Assembly (NCBI GenBank): GCA_963575745.1
Contig: CAUYUJ010019258.1
Location: forward strand, 118,720 to 182,719
Reading direction: 5' to 3'
DNA from: Prorocentrum cordatum
Lineage: Eukaryota; Sar; Dinophyceae; Prorocentrales; Prorocentraceae
DNA: 64,000 nt
Part shown: one piece after another, positions 19,746 through 29,942 of the stretch
Layout: each line of letters starts with the position of its first letter
Position numbering within the stretch: the stretch's first letter is position 1
Translations under genes and position numbers: made by a program
Notes under the pieces: generated by a model
The model's input: only the letters and a program-made list of their open reading frames with translations
Database searches by the model: none
What the model was told of the DNA's origin: nothing

Positions 19746-20142
19746 ACTGGCGCCGGCGGTGAACCGTCAACCTAATCACCGCCGGGAACCTCGTAGAGCC
19801 CTAAACCCGTTTGAGTTCTCAGAATCGAAGTAGAGAACTCCGCAGAGGATTTTCTTGAAATCTTGATTTTGGATTTTTTTGATATCAATATGAGGTCGGT
19901 TCCCAGAAGTGAATCGATTGTAAAACTCCCACGAGAGAGATGAGCTGCCCTCGAAACAATGTTTATATGCCAATGCTCGGCGTAAGAATCTGATCTCTCA
20001 GATTGAATTGTCAAATGTCTTGTAAATCTTAGCAAAACCAACCCAAAGTTGTCACATTGTCCGTTTTGGTCGGGTCAACCAACTAGCTCCACCCAGCGCC
20101 GCAATTCCTCTAGCTCATCGATGCCGAAGAGCTCTACGAGGT
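19746..20142 (-). mobile_element. Type B unit U8
   Basis: Complete ~397-bp unit. Head GGCGGTGAACC ... ATCACCGCC (19755-19783), ACCTCGTAGAG, B interior (AAATCTGATCTCTCAGATTGAATTG), and end ACTAGCTCCACCCAGCGCCG ... GAAGAGCTCTACGAGGT. It shows the TGA/TCA form of the stem. Confidence 0.65.
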
Positions 20143-20157
20143 ACTTGGTAGCGCCCA

Positions 20158-20835
20158 ACTGGCGCCGGCGGTAAACCGTCAAGCTGGTCACCGCCGGGCG
20201 CCTCGTAGAACTCCTGGCACGGGTAAGAGTGCTCAGAATCAAAGCATAGAACTTCGCAGAAGATTTCCGTAAATTCTTATCTGTGCATTTTTTGATGTTA
20301 GCGTGAAGTTGGTTCCGGGAAGCGAACCGATAGTAAAACTCCCCCGGAAGAGCTGAGCTGCTCTGAGAACAAAACTCATATGCAAAAGCTTCGCGTAAAA
20401 AAATGATTTTTCAAAATAAATGGTCAAATGTCTTCCAGATCTCAGCAAAACTGACCCAATGGCGCCGGCGGTGAACCGTCAACCTGGTCACCGCCGGGAA
20501 CCTCACGCCCAAGAGTGCTTAGAATCGAAGCAGAGAACTTCGCAGAAGATTTGCATTTTCTCACGTCAAAATGCGGTTGCTCCCTGGACGGGAAAGCTGG
20601 GCTGCTGTCAGAACAAAGCTCATATGCACATGCTTCGCGTAAAAATCTGCTTTCTCAAAATGAATGGTTGAATAGCTTTCAAATCTTAGCAAAACCGACC
20701 CAAAGTTACCACATTGTCCGTCCGGGCGGGGTGGGCCAACTAGCTCCACCCAGCGCCGCAATTCCTCTAGCTCATCGATGCCGAAGAGCTCTACGAGGTA
20801 AGGTATCCTATTGTCCGTTCTTGTCGGATCGACCA
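20158..20835 (-). mobile_element. Type B unit U9, split by U10 and cut by U11
   Basis: Head with TAA opposite TCA (one stem mismatch). The interior stops at AAACTGACCC (20457), resumes after U10 at AAGGTATCCTATTGTCCG (20800) and is cut by U11 at ATCGACCA^ACTGGG. Confidence 0.6.
20458..20799 (-). mobile_element. Type B unit U10, nested in U9
   Basis: The head begins AATGGCGCC (C to A at the second base) and has the TGA/TCA stem. Its CTCGTAGAGC repeat has been lost (ACCTCACGCCC). Its end CTCTACGAGGT is intact. Removing it restores GACCC-AAGGT, as in other B units (GACCCAAAGTT). Confidence 0.65.
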
Positions 20836-22532
20836 ACTGGGCGCCGGCGGTAAACCGTCAAGCTTGGTTACCGCTGGGGGAATCGTAGAGCTTCCTTGAC
20901 ATATACATCTCTAAAGAAAAAGCAGAGTACGAATAGTTCTTGGGCCCGAGCGCTAATAGCAGACTGATTGCAGCCGTCTAGCTACATTCAACTAGCGCCT
21001 CTGATGATTTCCTTCCGATTGCTGCGCAGAACGACCTGTAGCTCATCTGCAGCGCGAGTTGACCAAGAAAACCAAGACCGTCTCCAAGGAATTAGCAGAG
21101 TACGAATAGTTGTCCTGCCCGAGCGCTGATAGAAAACTCATTTGAAGGGTCCAGATATTATCAAATAGCGCGCCTCATGATTGTCTTCCGATTGCTGTGC
21201 CTACGAGCTCGGGAGCTGATCTGCAGCTCGAGTTTAGTCAGCACAACCATTCCATCACCAGGAAAAAAAACAGAACATGAATAGTCGTTCGGCTTCTGTG
21301 CTGAGTACAGACCAAATCCAAGCGTCTAGATACTTCAGACTAGCGCGTCTGATGATTCCTCCCGAATTCTGTGCCAAATAGCTCTGAAGCCTAGATGCAG
21401 CTCGACTTCAGTCAAGGAAATCCTCATCATCTCGAACAAAATCGGTACGAATATTTTCGCAGACCTAGCTCGAGTAGCAGACCGATTTCGGACATCTAGA
21501 TGCTTCAGACGAACGCGCCTGATGATTATGAATCGAGCACGTATACGCATCAGCTCTGTAGCTCTACTACATCTCGAGTTAAGTATAGAAAACCGACAAC
21601 AGCTGTCGAGACAATTCGTACAATACTAATAGTTTTACGGACCTAGCTCGAGTACTTGACTGAGTTCAGACCTCTAGATGCTTCAGACGAACGCGCATGA
21701 TGATTCTGAATCGATAACGTGGGCGTACAAGCTATGAAGCTATCCCACAGTTCGAGTTAAGTACAGAAAACCGAGAGCGTCTGTCAACAATTTCGAACAA
21801 GACGAACAGTTTCACGGACCTAACTCGGGTAGCCGACTGGGTTCAGAGCTCTAGATGCTTCAGCCGAACGCGTCTGATAACTCTGAATCGATTACGTGGG
21901 CGCACCAGCTCTGGCCTCGCACCGCTCCGCACGCGGTGAACGGGTATAATATGGCGGCCGTCCGCATGCGTTAAACGCGCGTGGTGGCGCTGGAAACCGC
22001 ACGCGGCGGAGCTCGATGGTCGCTGGACAGCTCCCCGAAGCGCTCCTGAAGGGCTCACCGCGACGCTTCCACGCGCGCCTGCACGCATGGGGGCACGCAG
22101 CCCAGGGGGCTTCGCGAGGCCTCTGGAGCACGTTCTACGGGAACGTATTGGAACAGGCGCTCCAGGACACGCTGCAAGCCCCGGCGAGGCTTGGAGGGGA
22201 TCGTGGAGCAGAGAGCGTGGGAGTGCGGCGATGCACGCGCACCCGCCAGCTTCTCTTCTGACAACCCTATCTAGCCCAAGAGGCTATCTGAGCCGAACAG
22301 CTCTCTATCTCATCTGCAGCTCGAGTTAAGTCTAAAAAACCAGCACCATCCCCAAAAAAAATTGGAGAATACGAATAGTTGTTCGGCTCCAGTGCTGATA
22401 GCAGACCGATTTCCGGCGTCTAGATACTGTAGACTAGAGCGCCTGATCATTGCCTTCCGATTGCTGTGCCAAAGAGCCCTTTAGCTCATCTGAGGGTCGA
22501 GTTAGGTCAAGACACTCATCCTATATATATAT
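20836..22532 (-). mobile_element. Type A unit U11, with a C-family insertion
   Basis: Head 20836-20895 with right arm TTACCGCTGGG. Satellite monomers run 20920-21895 and 22300-22520. A GC-rich C-related block occupies 21895-22290. No tail is present; U12 begins in a TATATATATAG tract. Confidence 0.5.
21895..22290 (+). mobile_element. Diverged C-family element
   Basis: A GC-rich block with GGTGGCGCTGGAAACCGC and ending TTCTCTTCTGACAACCCTAT, AAGAGGCTATCTGAG. The end parallels the C-family end (TTCTTATCTGAAACCCTCAG, GGGGCTATCCGGGAA). It is clearly diverged from the copies beyond 51 kb. Confidence 0.45.
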
Positions 22533-22930
22533 AGTGGCGCCGGCGGTGAACCGTCAACCTGGTCACCGCCGGGAACCTCGTAGAGCTCCTTCCACGCGTG
22601 AGAGTGCTCAGAGTCGAAAGTGAGAGCTTCTCGATGCATTTCTCATAAAAAATAAACATTGATTTTTTCCATGTCGAAATGAAGTTGGTTCCCCCAAGTG
22701 TTTTGATAGTAAATGTGCGCCTACAGAGCTCATATTCAGACGCAGAGGCCCTCATAGTCGTTCATTAGTGCGAAAAATCTGCTTTCTCAAAATAAATTGT
22801 CAAATATCCTTCAAATCTCAGCAAACCCACCCAAAGTCACCACATTGTCCGCCCGGGCCGGGTCGACCAACTAGCTCCACCCCGCGCCGGAATTCCTCTA
22901 GCTCATCGATGCCGAAGAGCTCTACGAGGT
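22533..22930 (-). mobile_element. Type B unit U12
   Basis: Complete 398-bp unit: TGA/TCA hairpin, ACCTCGTAGAGCTCC, interior GCTTTCTCAAAATAAATTGTC at 22779-22799, end CTCATCGATGCCGAAGAGCT, CTACGAGGT. It is inserted in a TA dinucleotide tract. Confidence 0.7.
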
Positions 22931-22932
22931 AT

Positions 22933-23342
22933 ACTGGGAGCCGGCGGTAAACCGTCAACCAGGTTACCGCCGGGAGCCTCGTAGAGCTCTTTCCCTTGCG
23001 CGGCGCTGCATAGAACACATGGGAAGAGCTTCATCAGGCGTTAGCTGTTGATATTAATTAAAAACTCGATAAATGTTGCTTCTGGGTTTTACGCAATGTC
23101 GGTTCCTCCTGGTCTTTTGATAGAAATAATGCAGCTAGAACCCTAAGAATTGCACCATCGAACGCGCAATGATTCACTGCAGAGAATAAAAATCCAGTTT
23201 TCCAAAACGAATTTCAAAATCTCTCACAATCTTCGAAAAACCGACCACAGGTTACCACATTGTCCGCCCGGGCCGGGTCGGCCAACTAGCTCCACCCCGC
23301 GCCAGAATTCCTCTAGCTCATCGATGAAGAGCTCTACGAGGT
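22933..23342 (-). mobile_element. Type B unit U13
   Basis: Complete 410-bp unit with the TAA/TTA stem (GGCGGTAAACC ... GGTTACCGCC) and end GATGAAGAGCTCTACGAGGT. It starts two bases after the end of U12 and is followed by (TA)n. Confidence 0.7.
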
Positions 23343-23365
23343 ATATATATATATATATATATATA
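23342..23365. repeat. (TA)n microsatellite
   Basis: An uninterrupted TA tract between U13 and the head of U14; a shorter one precedes U12 (22521-22532). It probably marks the original target of these B units. Confidence 0.9.
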
Positions 23366-24340
23366 CTGGGCGCCGGCGGTAAACCGTCAACCTAGTTTGA
23401 GTTTGAGTCAGGGCGCGGACAGCTGTGACAGCTGAGCCCTAAGACTCCCAAACGGAGCACAGGGTAGCTAGAGAAGGCATCTCTTATAATCACACTGCCG
23501 AGCCACTGAGGCATAGGCATCGGATAGGATGCAGGAACAAGGAAAAGGACGCAGCACGACATGTGAAATTGCAAAGGTGTAGGAACAGGTTAGCGAAGAA
23601 AGAGGCTACCCAAAACGTAGAGCTCTATTCTTGCCCAGCTCCTCGGAACACGTGAAGCAAGCTTAAGCGAGAGCCAAAAAACTCTAAAAAATCTGTCGCA
23701 TACAAACAGTTTTGCGGACTTAGCTCGAGAAGCAGACTCTGTTCAGAGCTCTAGATGCTTCAGCCAAACGCCCTTGATGATTTTGTATCGGTTTCTGTGC
23801 GTACCAGCTCTGTAGCTGTGCTACAGCTAGAGTTAAGTGCAGAAGACCGACAGCGCCTCTAAAGAGACCTTCAGAAATACGAATAGTGTTGTGGACCTAG
23901 CTCGAGTAGCAGAACGAGTTCAAGCCTCTCGATGCAACAGACGCACGCGCCTGTGATACCGAATCAGTTTATGTGCGCACCAGCTCTCTAGCTCCTCTAA
24001 ATCTTGAGTTGAGTACAGAAAACCGACATCACTGGTCGAAATGACTCGAAGAATACAAAAAGTTTTACGACCTAGCTCGAGTAGCAGACCGAGCTCAGAC
24101 CTCTGGATGCAACAGACGAACGCGCCTGATGATTCTGAATAAGTTTCTGTAAGTATCAGTTCTCTAGCTCTACGGATTCTCGAGTTAAGTACAGAGAACC
24201 GTGAACGCGTGTCAAGATGACTCGGAACACAATCGGTTGTTCCAAGTGTTTTGATAGTAATACTGCACCTACGGACCTGAGAATTTAACTGGCAGACGCA
24301 GCATAACCCGCTACAGGTGCGAAAAATCTGGTTTCTCAAA
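23365..24340 (-). mobile_element. Composite unit U14 (B-like ends, A satellite)
   Basis: Left half of the head (23370-23392), insertion E (23394-23614), then ACGTAGAGCTCTATTCTTGCC with B-like sequence, switching at ~23690 to A-type satellite monomers and at ~24240 back to B interior (AAGTGTTTTGATAGTAATACT). It is cut by U15. It looks like recombination between A and B units. Confidence 0.5.
23394..23614 (-). mobile_element. Insertion E: short LINE-like fragment in the hairpin loop
   Basis: It lies at the same loop position and orientation as the LINE 3' ends (CCGTCAACCT | AGTTTGAGTTTGAG). On the minus strand it ends in CTCAAACTCAAACT, preceded by a hairpin (AGGGC, AGCTGT / ACAGCT, GCCCT at 23410-23440). 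The 5' side rejoins at CGTAGAGCTC, so the right hairpin arm was lost. No RT motif remains. I read it as a 5'-truncated LINE 3' end or a SINE using the same machinery. Confidence 0.5.
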
Positions 24341-24794
24341 ACTGGGCGCCGGCGGTAAACCGTCAACCTGGTTTGTTTGTTTGTTTGCGCTCCTGTGCAC
24401 CAGCTGTAAACAGCTGGAGGAGAACGAGCCCCGAAGCAGCGAACGCAGCGAACGGGCAACGCACAAAGCGTCCAGGCGGCACACCTACACAGTGAACCTT
24501 CTTTGAAGCTCAGGCAACGTTTCAACGATCGGAGTTAAAGGGAAAGCAGAGCAGAAAGAAGATTACGAGTAGCCTACTACACAATACTCATGTGGCTCAG
24601 GATACCGGGGGCCTACGTCAACCTGGCTACCGCCGGGGACCTCGTAGAGCTCCTAGCCACGTGTCATAAGTCCACGCGTATCTCTGGAATGCGCACGGTG
24701 AAAATATTTCCAATAATAAAATGGACACATACATAATGAGTTTTAGTGCGTCTTTCAGCGCGCGAGAGCGATGCTGCCGCGGCAGCGAACATGC
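24341..24794 (-). mobile_element. Unit U15, carrying insertion F, truncated
   Basis: The left half of the head ends CGTCAACCTGG (24371). The right half resumes at CGTCAACCTGGCTACCGCCG (24616) with ACCTCGTAGAGCTCC. About 130 bases of unfamiliar interior follow (GTGCGTCTTTCAGCGCGCGA), then U16. Confidence 0.6.
24372..24615 (-). mobile_element. Insertion F: 244-bp element with 11-bp target duplication
   Basis: It is flanked by CGTCAACCTGG on both sides (24361-24371 and 24616-24626). The minus-strand 3' end is four CAAA repeats, preceded by a perfect hairpin (CAGCTGT-TT-ACAGCTG, with the minus-strand 3' end beyond it). This is the structure of a LINE or SINE inserted by target-primed reverse transcription. 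It has no recognisable coding content. Confidence 0.65.
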
Positions 24795-26014
24795 ACTGGG
24801 CGCCGGCGGTAAACCGTCAACCTTCCTTACCGCCGGGGGACTCGTAGAGCTTCCTGAGGATATATAATGTCGAACAAAATTGCAGAGAACGAATGGTTTT
24901 TCAGCCTAAACGATTTCAGACCTCTCGATGCAACAGCCAAACGCCCATCATGCTTCTGGATCGTTTTCTGTGCGCACGAGCTCCGCAGTTCTCCTACAGT
25001 CCGAGTTACGCGCGAAAATCGAAAGCATCTCTCAAGATCCCTCGAACAATACATATAGTTTCGCGATTCTAGCTCGAGTATCAGACCGAGTTCAGACATC
25101 TGAATGCAACAGACGGACGCGCCTGATGTCTCCGAATCGATTCCTGTGATTACCAGCCCAGCAGCCCCCTTACAGCCCGAGTTAAGTGCAGAAAATGACA
25201 GCACCTCTGAAGATGACTCGAAAAATACGAATAGTTTCGCGGACCTAGCTCGGGCAGCAGGCCGAGTTTAGGGCTCTGAATGCGACAGGTGGACGCGACT
25301 GATGTCTCTGAATCGATTCCAGTGATTACCAGCCCTGCAGCCCCCTTACAGCTCGAGTTAAGTGCAGAAAACAGACAGCACCTCTCAAGATGACTCGACA
25401 AATACGAATAGTTTTGCAAACCCAGCTTGGGCAGCACACCGAGTTCCGAACTCTGGATTCGGCAGGCGGACGCGTCTGATGTCTCCGAATCGGTTCCTGT
25501 GAGTACTAGCTGTATCCCCCCTACAGCCCGAGTTAAGTGCAGAAAACTGTCAGCACCTCTCAAGATGACTCCAACAACACGAATAGTTTCGCGAACCTAG
25601 CTCGGGCAGCAGACCGAGTTCAGACCTCTGGATGGAACAGACGAACGCGCCTGATGATTCGCAATCGATTTCTGTGAGAATGAGCTCTGTAGCTGCCCTA
25701 CAGCTCGAGTTAAGTACAAAAAACCAACAACGCGTATCAAAATGACCGAAACAGCCGATCCCGCCGCGATGCTTTTTTGCAGAAATATTTACCCGATCGA
25801 GCTGAGATTAAGAAGGCGAACGCGAATAAGATCCAATATGATCAGAAAAACTACTAGAGCTCTAACGAATGTTGAAATTTCGAAAACAAAATTTTCAACC
25901 GACCAAAAGTCACCGAAAGGTCCGTCGAGATTTCTCTTGCCAACTAGCTCTCCAGCGCCCCGGAATTACTCTTAAGCTTCCAGCACTAACTTGCTAAGGG
26001 AAGCTCTACGAGTT
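24795..26014 (-). mobile_element. Type A unit U16
   Basis: Complete unit: head hairpin CCGGCGGTAAACC ... CTTACCGCCGG, CTCGTAGAGCTTCC, ATATATAATGTCG start, monomers 24890-25740, tail 25745-26014 ending AAGCTCTACGAGTT. 26015-26124 repeats a second tail end (GCTAAGGGAAGCCCTACG) and then ~85 unassigned bases (GACGTCAGCAGGCGCGGC). Confidence 0.65.
24890..25745. repeat. Satellite monomers in U16
   Basis: Five monomers with ~170-175 spacing (ACGAATAGTTT at 25228, 25405 and 25580), with GACCTAGCTCGGGCAGCAG and GTTAAGTGCAGAAAA. The first hairpin (CTCGG ... CCGAG) is kept in most of them. Confidence 0.8.
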
Positions 26015-26124
26015 ACTTGCTAAGGGAAGCCCTACGCGTTATGTAGACATGTACAGATGGACGAGTATGCGAAAATACGATCGACGTCAGCAGGCGCGGC
26101 AACGCACCGGGCACGAGCGCGCGC

Positions 26125-26857
26125 ACTGGCGCCGGCGGTGAACCGTCAACCTGGTCACCGCCGGGAACCTCGTAGAGCTCCTTGCACCCGTAAGAAAGAA
26201 AGCCCAGGATCGAAGCGGAGAGCTTCTAGGAGCTTTTCTAGAAAAACATAAAATTGAGATTTTTTGGAGTCAACATGAAGTCGTTCCCCGGAAGTCAACT
26301 AATACTGAAAATGGCTCTAGAGAGCTGAACTGCTGAGGGAACAAAGTTCATATGCCAATGCTCAGCGTAAAAATCTGCTTTCTCAAAATGGCGCCGGCGG
26401 TGAACCGTCAACCTGGTCACCGCCGGGAACCTCGTAGAGCTCCTCGCACCTGTAAGAAAGCTCAGGATTGAAGTGGAGAGCTTCTGGGAGCTTTTCCAGC
26501 AAAACTTCAAATTGAAATTTTCGGAGTGAAGACGAAGCCGGTTCCCGGAGGTCAACTAGTACTAAACTGGCTCTAGAGAGCTGAGCTGCTCAGGGAACAA
26601 AATTTACATTCCAGTGCTCGGCGTAAAAATCGGCTTTCTCAAAATGAATGGTCAGATATCTTTCAAATATTCGCAAAACCACCCAAAAGTTGTCACTTTG
26701 TCCTTTCTGGTCGGGTCGACCAACTAGCTCCACCCCGCGCTGGAATTCCTCTAGCTCATCGATGCCGAAGAGCTCTACGAGGTATAAATGGTCAAATATC
26801 TTTCAAATATTCGCAAAACAACAGTTGTCACTTTGTCCTGTCTGGTCGGGTCGACCA
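26125..26857 (-). mobile_element. Type B unit U17, split by U18, cut by U19
   Basis: Head with TGA/TCA stem. The interior stops at GCTTTCTCAAA (26387) and resumes at ATAAATGGTCAAATATC (26784). It is cut at TCGACCA^ACTGGG by U19. Confidence 0.65.
26388..26783 (-). mobile_element. Type B unit U18, nested in U17
   Basis: Complete 396-bp unit, head lacking the C of ACTGG, end GAAGAGCTCTACGAGGT. Excision restores CTCAAA-ATAAATGGTC, the sequence found unbroken in U9 (20416) and U12 (22785). Confidence 0.7.
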
Positions 26858-27234
26858 ACTGGGATCCGGCGGTAAACCGTCAACCAGGTTACCGCCGGGA
26901 CCCTCGTAGAGCTCTGAATAGACAAGCGAGAACCCAGATAACAGCAGAAAAACGCTTCTCAATACCAGCCTCAAAAATTACCCTGGCGACGTACCCAACC
27001 CCTGCGCAAAAGCGGGGCGCAAATAGTTTAGGATACTTTATAAGGGGGCGATGACGGAGCGAGGGTTACATATGTCTGCAGACGGAATTCGGGAGACTCG
27101 CAGGACACTGGCTACAGGAAAAGGGCTTGATAAAGCTGATGATTTACAATTCCTGAGCACTCCTAGCCACTTCGAAAACGGGGATCACAGCAGGCCTCGA
27201 AAGTGGCGACAGGTTCACAGATCGCAGCCCCGCA

Positions 27235-28515
27235 GGGATGGCGAGGTCTCATTTGAATCTGCCCGTGGCCCTCACTGTGCTGGGCCCCCCAGCAGGCCTC
27301 GAAAATGGCGGCAGTTTCGCAGATCGCAGCCCCCCAGGGATGGCGAGGTCTAATTTGAATCCGCGCGTGGCCCTCACTGTGCTGGGCCCCCCAGCAGGCC
27401 TCGAAAATGGCGACAGTTTCGCAGATCGCAGCCCCCCAGGGATGGCGAGGTCTAATTTGAATCCGCGCGTGGCCCTCACTGTGCTGGGCCCCCCAGCAGG
27501 CCTCGAAAATGGCGACAGTTTCGCAGATCGCAGCCCCCCAGGGATGGCGAGGTCTAATTTGAATCCGCGCGTGGCCCTCACTGTGCTGGGCCCCCCAGCA
27601 GGCCTCGAAAATGGCGACAGTTTCGCAGATCGCAGCCCCCCAGGGATGGCGAGGTCTAATTTGAATCCGCGCGTGGCCCTCACTGTGCTGGGCCCCCCAG
27701 CAGGCCTCGAAAATGGCGACAGTTTCGCAGATCGCAGCCCCCCAGGGATGGCGAGGTCTAATTTGAATCCGCGCGTGGCCCTCACTGTGCTGGGCCCCCC
27801 AGCAGGCCTCGAAAATGGCGACAGTTTCGCAGATCGCAGCCCCCCAGGGATGGCGAGGTCTAATTTGAATCCGCGCGTGGCCCTCACTGTGCTGGGCCCC
27901 CCAGCAGGCCTCGAAAATGGCGACAGTTTCGCAGATCGCAGCCCCCCAGGGATGGCGAGGTCTAATTTGAATCCGCGCGTGGCCCTCACTGTGCTGGGCC
28001 CCCCAGCAAGCCTCGAAAATGGCGACAGTTTCGCAGATCGCAGCCCCCCAGGGATGGCGAGGTCTAATTTGAATCCGCGCGTGGCCCTCACTGTGCTGGG
28101 CCCCCCAGCAGGCCTCGAAAATGGCGACAGTTTCGCAGATCGCAGCCCCCCAGGGATGGCGAGGTCTAATTTGAATCCGCGCGTGGCCCTCACTGTGCTG
28201 GGCCCCCCAGCAGGCCTCGAAAATGGCGACAGTTTCGCAGATCGCAGCCCCCCAGGGATGGCGAGGTCTAATTTGAAACTGTGCTACAGTTTCGCAGATC
28301 GCAGCCCCCCAGGGATGGCGAGGTCTAATTTGAATCCGCGCGTGGCCCTCACTGTGCTGGGCCCCCCAGCAGGCCTCGAAAATGGCGACAGTTTCGCAGA
28401 TCGCAGCCCCCCAGGGATGGCGAGGTCTAATTTGAATCCGCGCGTGGCCCTCACTGTGCTGGGCCCCCCAGCAGGCCTCGAAAATGGCGACAGTTTCGCA
28501 GATCGCAGCCCCCCG
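27235..28515 (+). repeat. 102-bp minisatellite, left foldback arm
   Basis: Twelve full units (GGGATGGCGAGG at 27235, 27337, 27439 and every 102 bases) plus one 57-bp partial unit at 28255. Each unit holds a perfect hairpin, TGCTGGG-CCC-CCCAGCA. Units are almost identical, so homogenisation is recent. Since 102 is 3 x 34, several frames stay open through the array on both strands. Confidence 0.95.
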
Positions 28516-28605
28516 CAAGGCAAGACAGGAAAAGGCGGGAGGCGGGAGAAGGGACGCGACCGCACTGCTCTATTCAAAACAAATACCCAACCAAGGAGGG
28601 TTGGG

Positions 28606-28654
28606 AATAAAGAAATCTTGTTTCGGTCGTACACTGGTTCCCCGCAATCTTTTT
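28606..28654. other. Spacer of the foldback palindrome
   Basis: 49 bases (AATAAAGAAATCTTGTTTCG ...) that do not pair with themselves and match nothing else in the window. It keeps the two hairpin-ended arms apart. Confidence 0.7.
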
Positions 28655-28744
28655 CCCAACCCTCCTTGGTTGGGTATTCGTTTTGAATAGAGCAGTGTGG
28701 TCGCGTCCCTTCTCCCGCCTCCCGCCTCTTCCTGTCTTGCCCGC

Positions 28745-29942
28745 GGGGGGCTGCGATCTGTGAAACTGTCGCAATTTTCGAGGCCTGCTGGGGGGCCCAG
28801 CACAGTGAGGGCCACGGGCGGATCCAAATTAGACCTCGCCATCCCTGGGGGGCTGCGATCTGTGAAACTGTCGCCATTTTCGAGCCCTGCTGGGGGGCCA
28901 GCACAGTGAGGGCCACGGGCGGATTCAAATTAGACCTCGCCATCCCTGGGGGGCTGCGATCTGCGAAACTGTCGCCATTTTCGAGGCCTGCTGGGGGGCC
29001 CAGCACAGTGAGGGCCACGCGCGGATTCAAATTAGACCTCGCCATCCCTGGGGGGCTGCGATCTGCGAAACTGTCGCCATTTTCGAGGCCTGCTGGGGGG
29101 CCCAGCACAGTGAGGGCCACGCGCGGATTCAAATTAGACCTCGCCATCCCTGGGGGGCTGCGATCTGCGAAACTGTCGCCATTTTCGAGGCCTGCTGGGG
29201 GGCCCAGCACAGTGAGGGCCACGCGCGGATTCAAATTAGACCTCGCCATCCCTGGGGGGCTGCGATCTGCGAAACTGTCGCCATTTTCGAGGCCTGCTGG
29301 GGGGCCCAGCACAGTGAGGGCCACGCGCGGATTCAAATTAGACCTCGCCATCCCTGGGGGGCTGCGATCTGCGAAACTGTCGCCATTTTCGAGGCCTGCT
29401 GGGGGGCCCAGCACAGTGAGGGCCACGCGCGGATTCAAATTAGACCTCGCCATCCCTGGGGGGCTGCGATCTGCGAAACTGTCGCCATTTTCGAGGCCTG
29501 CTGGGGGGCCCAGCACAGTGAGGGCCACGCGCGGATTCAAATTAGACCTCGCCATCCCTGGGGGGCTGCGATCTGCGAAACTGTCGCCATTTTCGAGGCC
29601 TGCTGGGGGGCCCAGCACAGTGAGGGCCACGGGCGGATTCAAATTAGACCTCGCCATCCCTGGGGGGCTGCGATCTGCGAAACTGTCGCCATTTTCGAGG
29701 CCTGCTGGGGGGCCCAGCACAGTGAGGGCCACGCGCGGATTCAAATTAGACCTCGCCATCCCTGGGGGGCTGCGATCTGCGAAACTGTCGCCATTTTCGA
29801 GGCCTGCTGGGGGGCCCAGCACAGTGAGGGCCACGCGCGGATTCAAATTAGACCTCGCCATCCCTGGGGGTTTTCGAGGCCTGCTGGGGGGCCCAGCACA
29901 GTGAGGGCCACGGGCAGATTCAAATGAAACCTCGCCATCCCT
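28745..29942 (-). repeat. 102-bp minisatellite, right foldback arm
   Basis: Eleven full units in inverted orientation (ATCCCTG at 28841, 28942, 29044 and then every 102 to 29860) and one shortened ~77-bp unit before 29937. The unit number differs from the left arm, so the arms have changed independently by unit gain or loss while staying nearly identical in sequence. Confidence 0.95.

Noticed and set aside
22016-22330. GC-rich frames in 21895-22290 as a host gene
   Set aside because: The block resembles the C family at its end and has open frames on both strands; no domain recognised.
24800-25600. Minus-strand frames of 70-140 codons through the satellites (for example with SELGLLPELG repeats)
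   Set aside because: The monomer is ~178 bp, not a multiple of three, so the frames cannot be kept from monomer to monomer; they are chance openings in GC-balanced repeats.
27030-27055. TATAAG before ATG in the foldback arm as a promoter
   Set aside because: The distance to the ATG is only ~10 bases and the frame is repeat-derived; no other promoter sign.
27235-29942. CRISPR array
   Set aside because: Units are 102 bp with no distinct spacers; this is a minisatellite in inverted arms.
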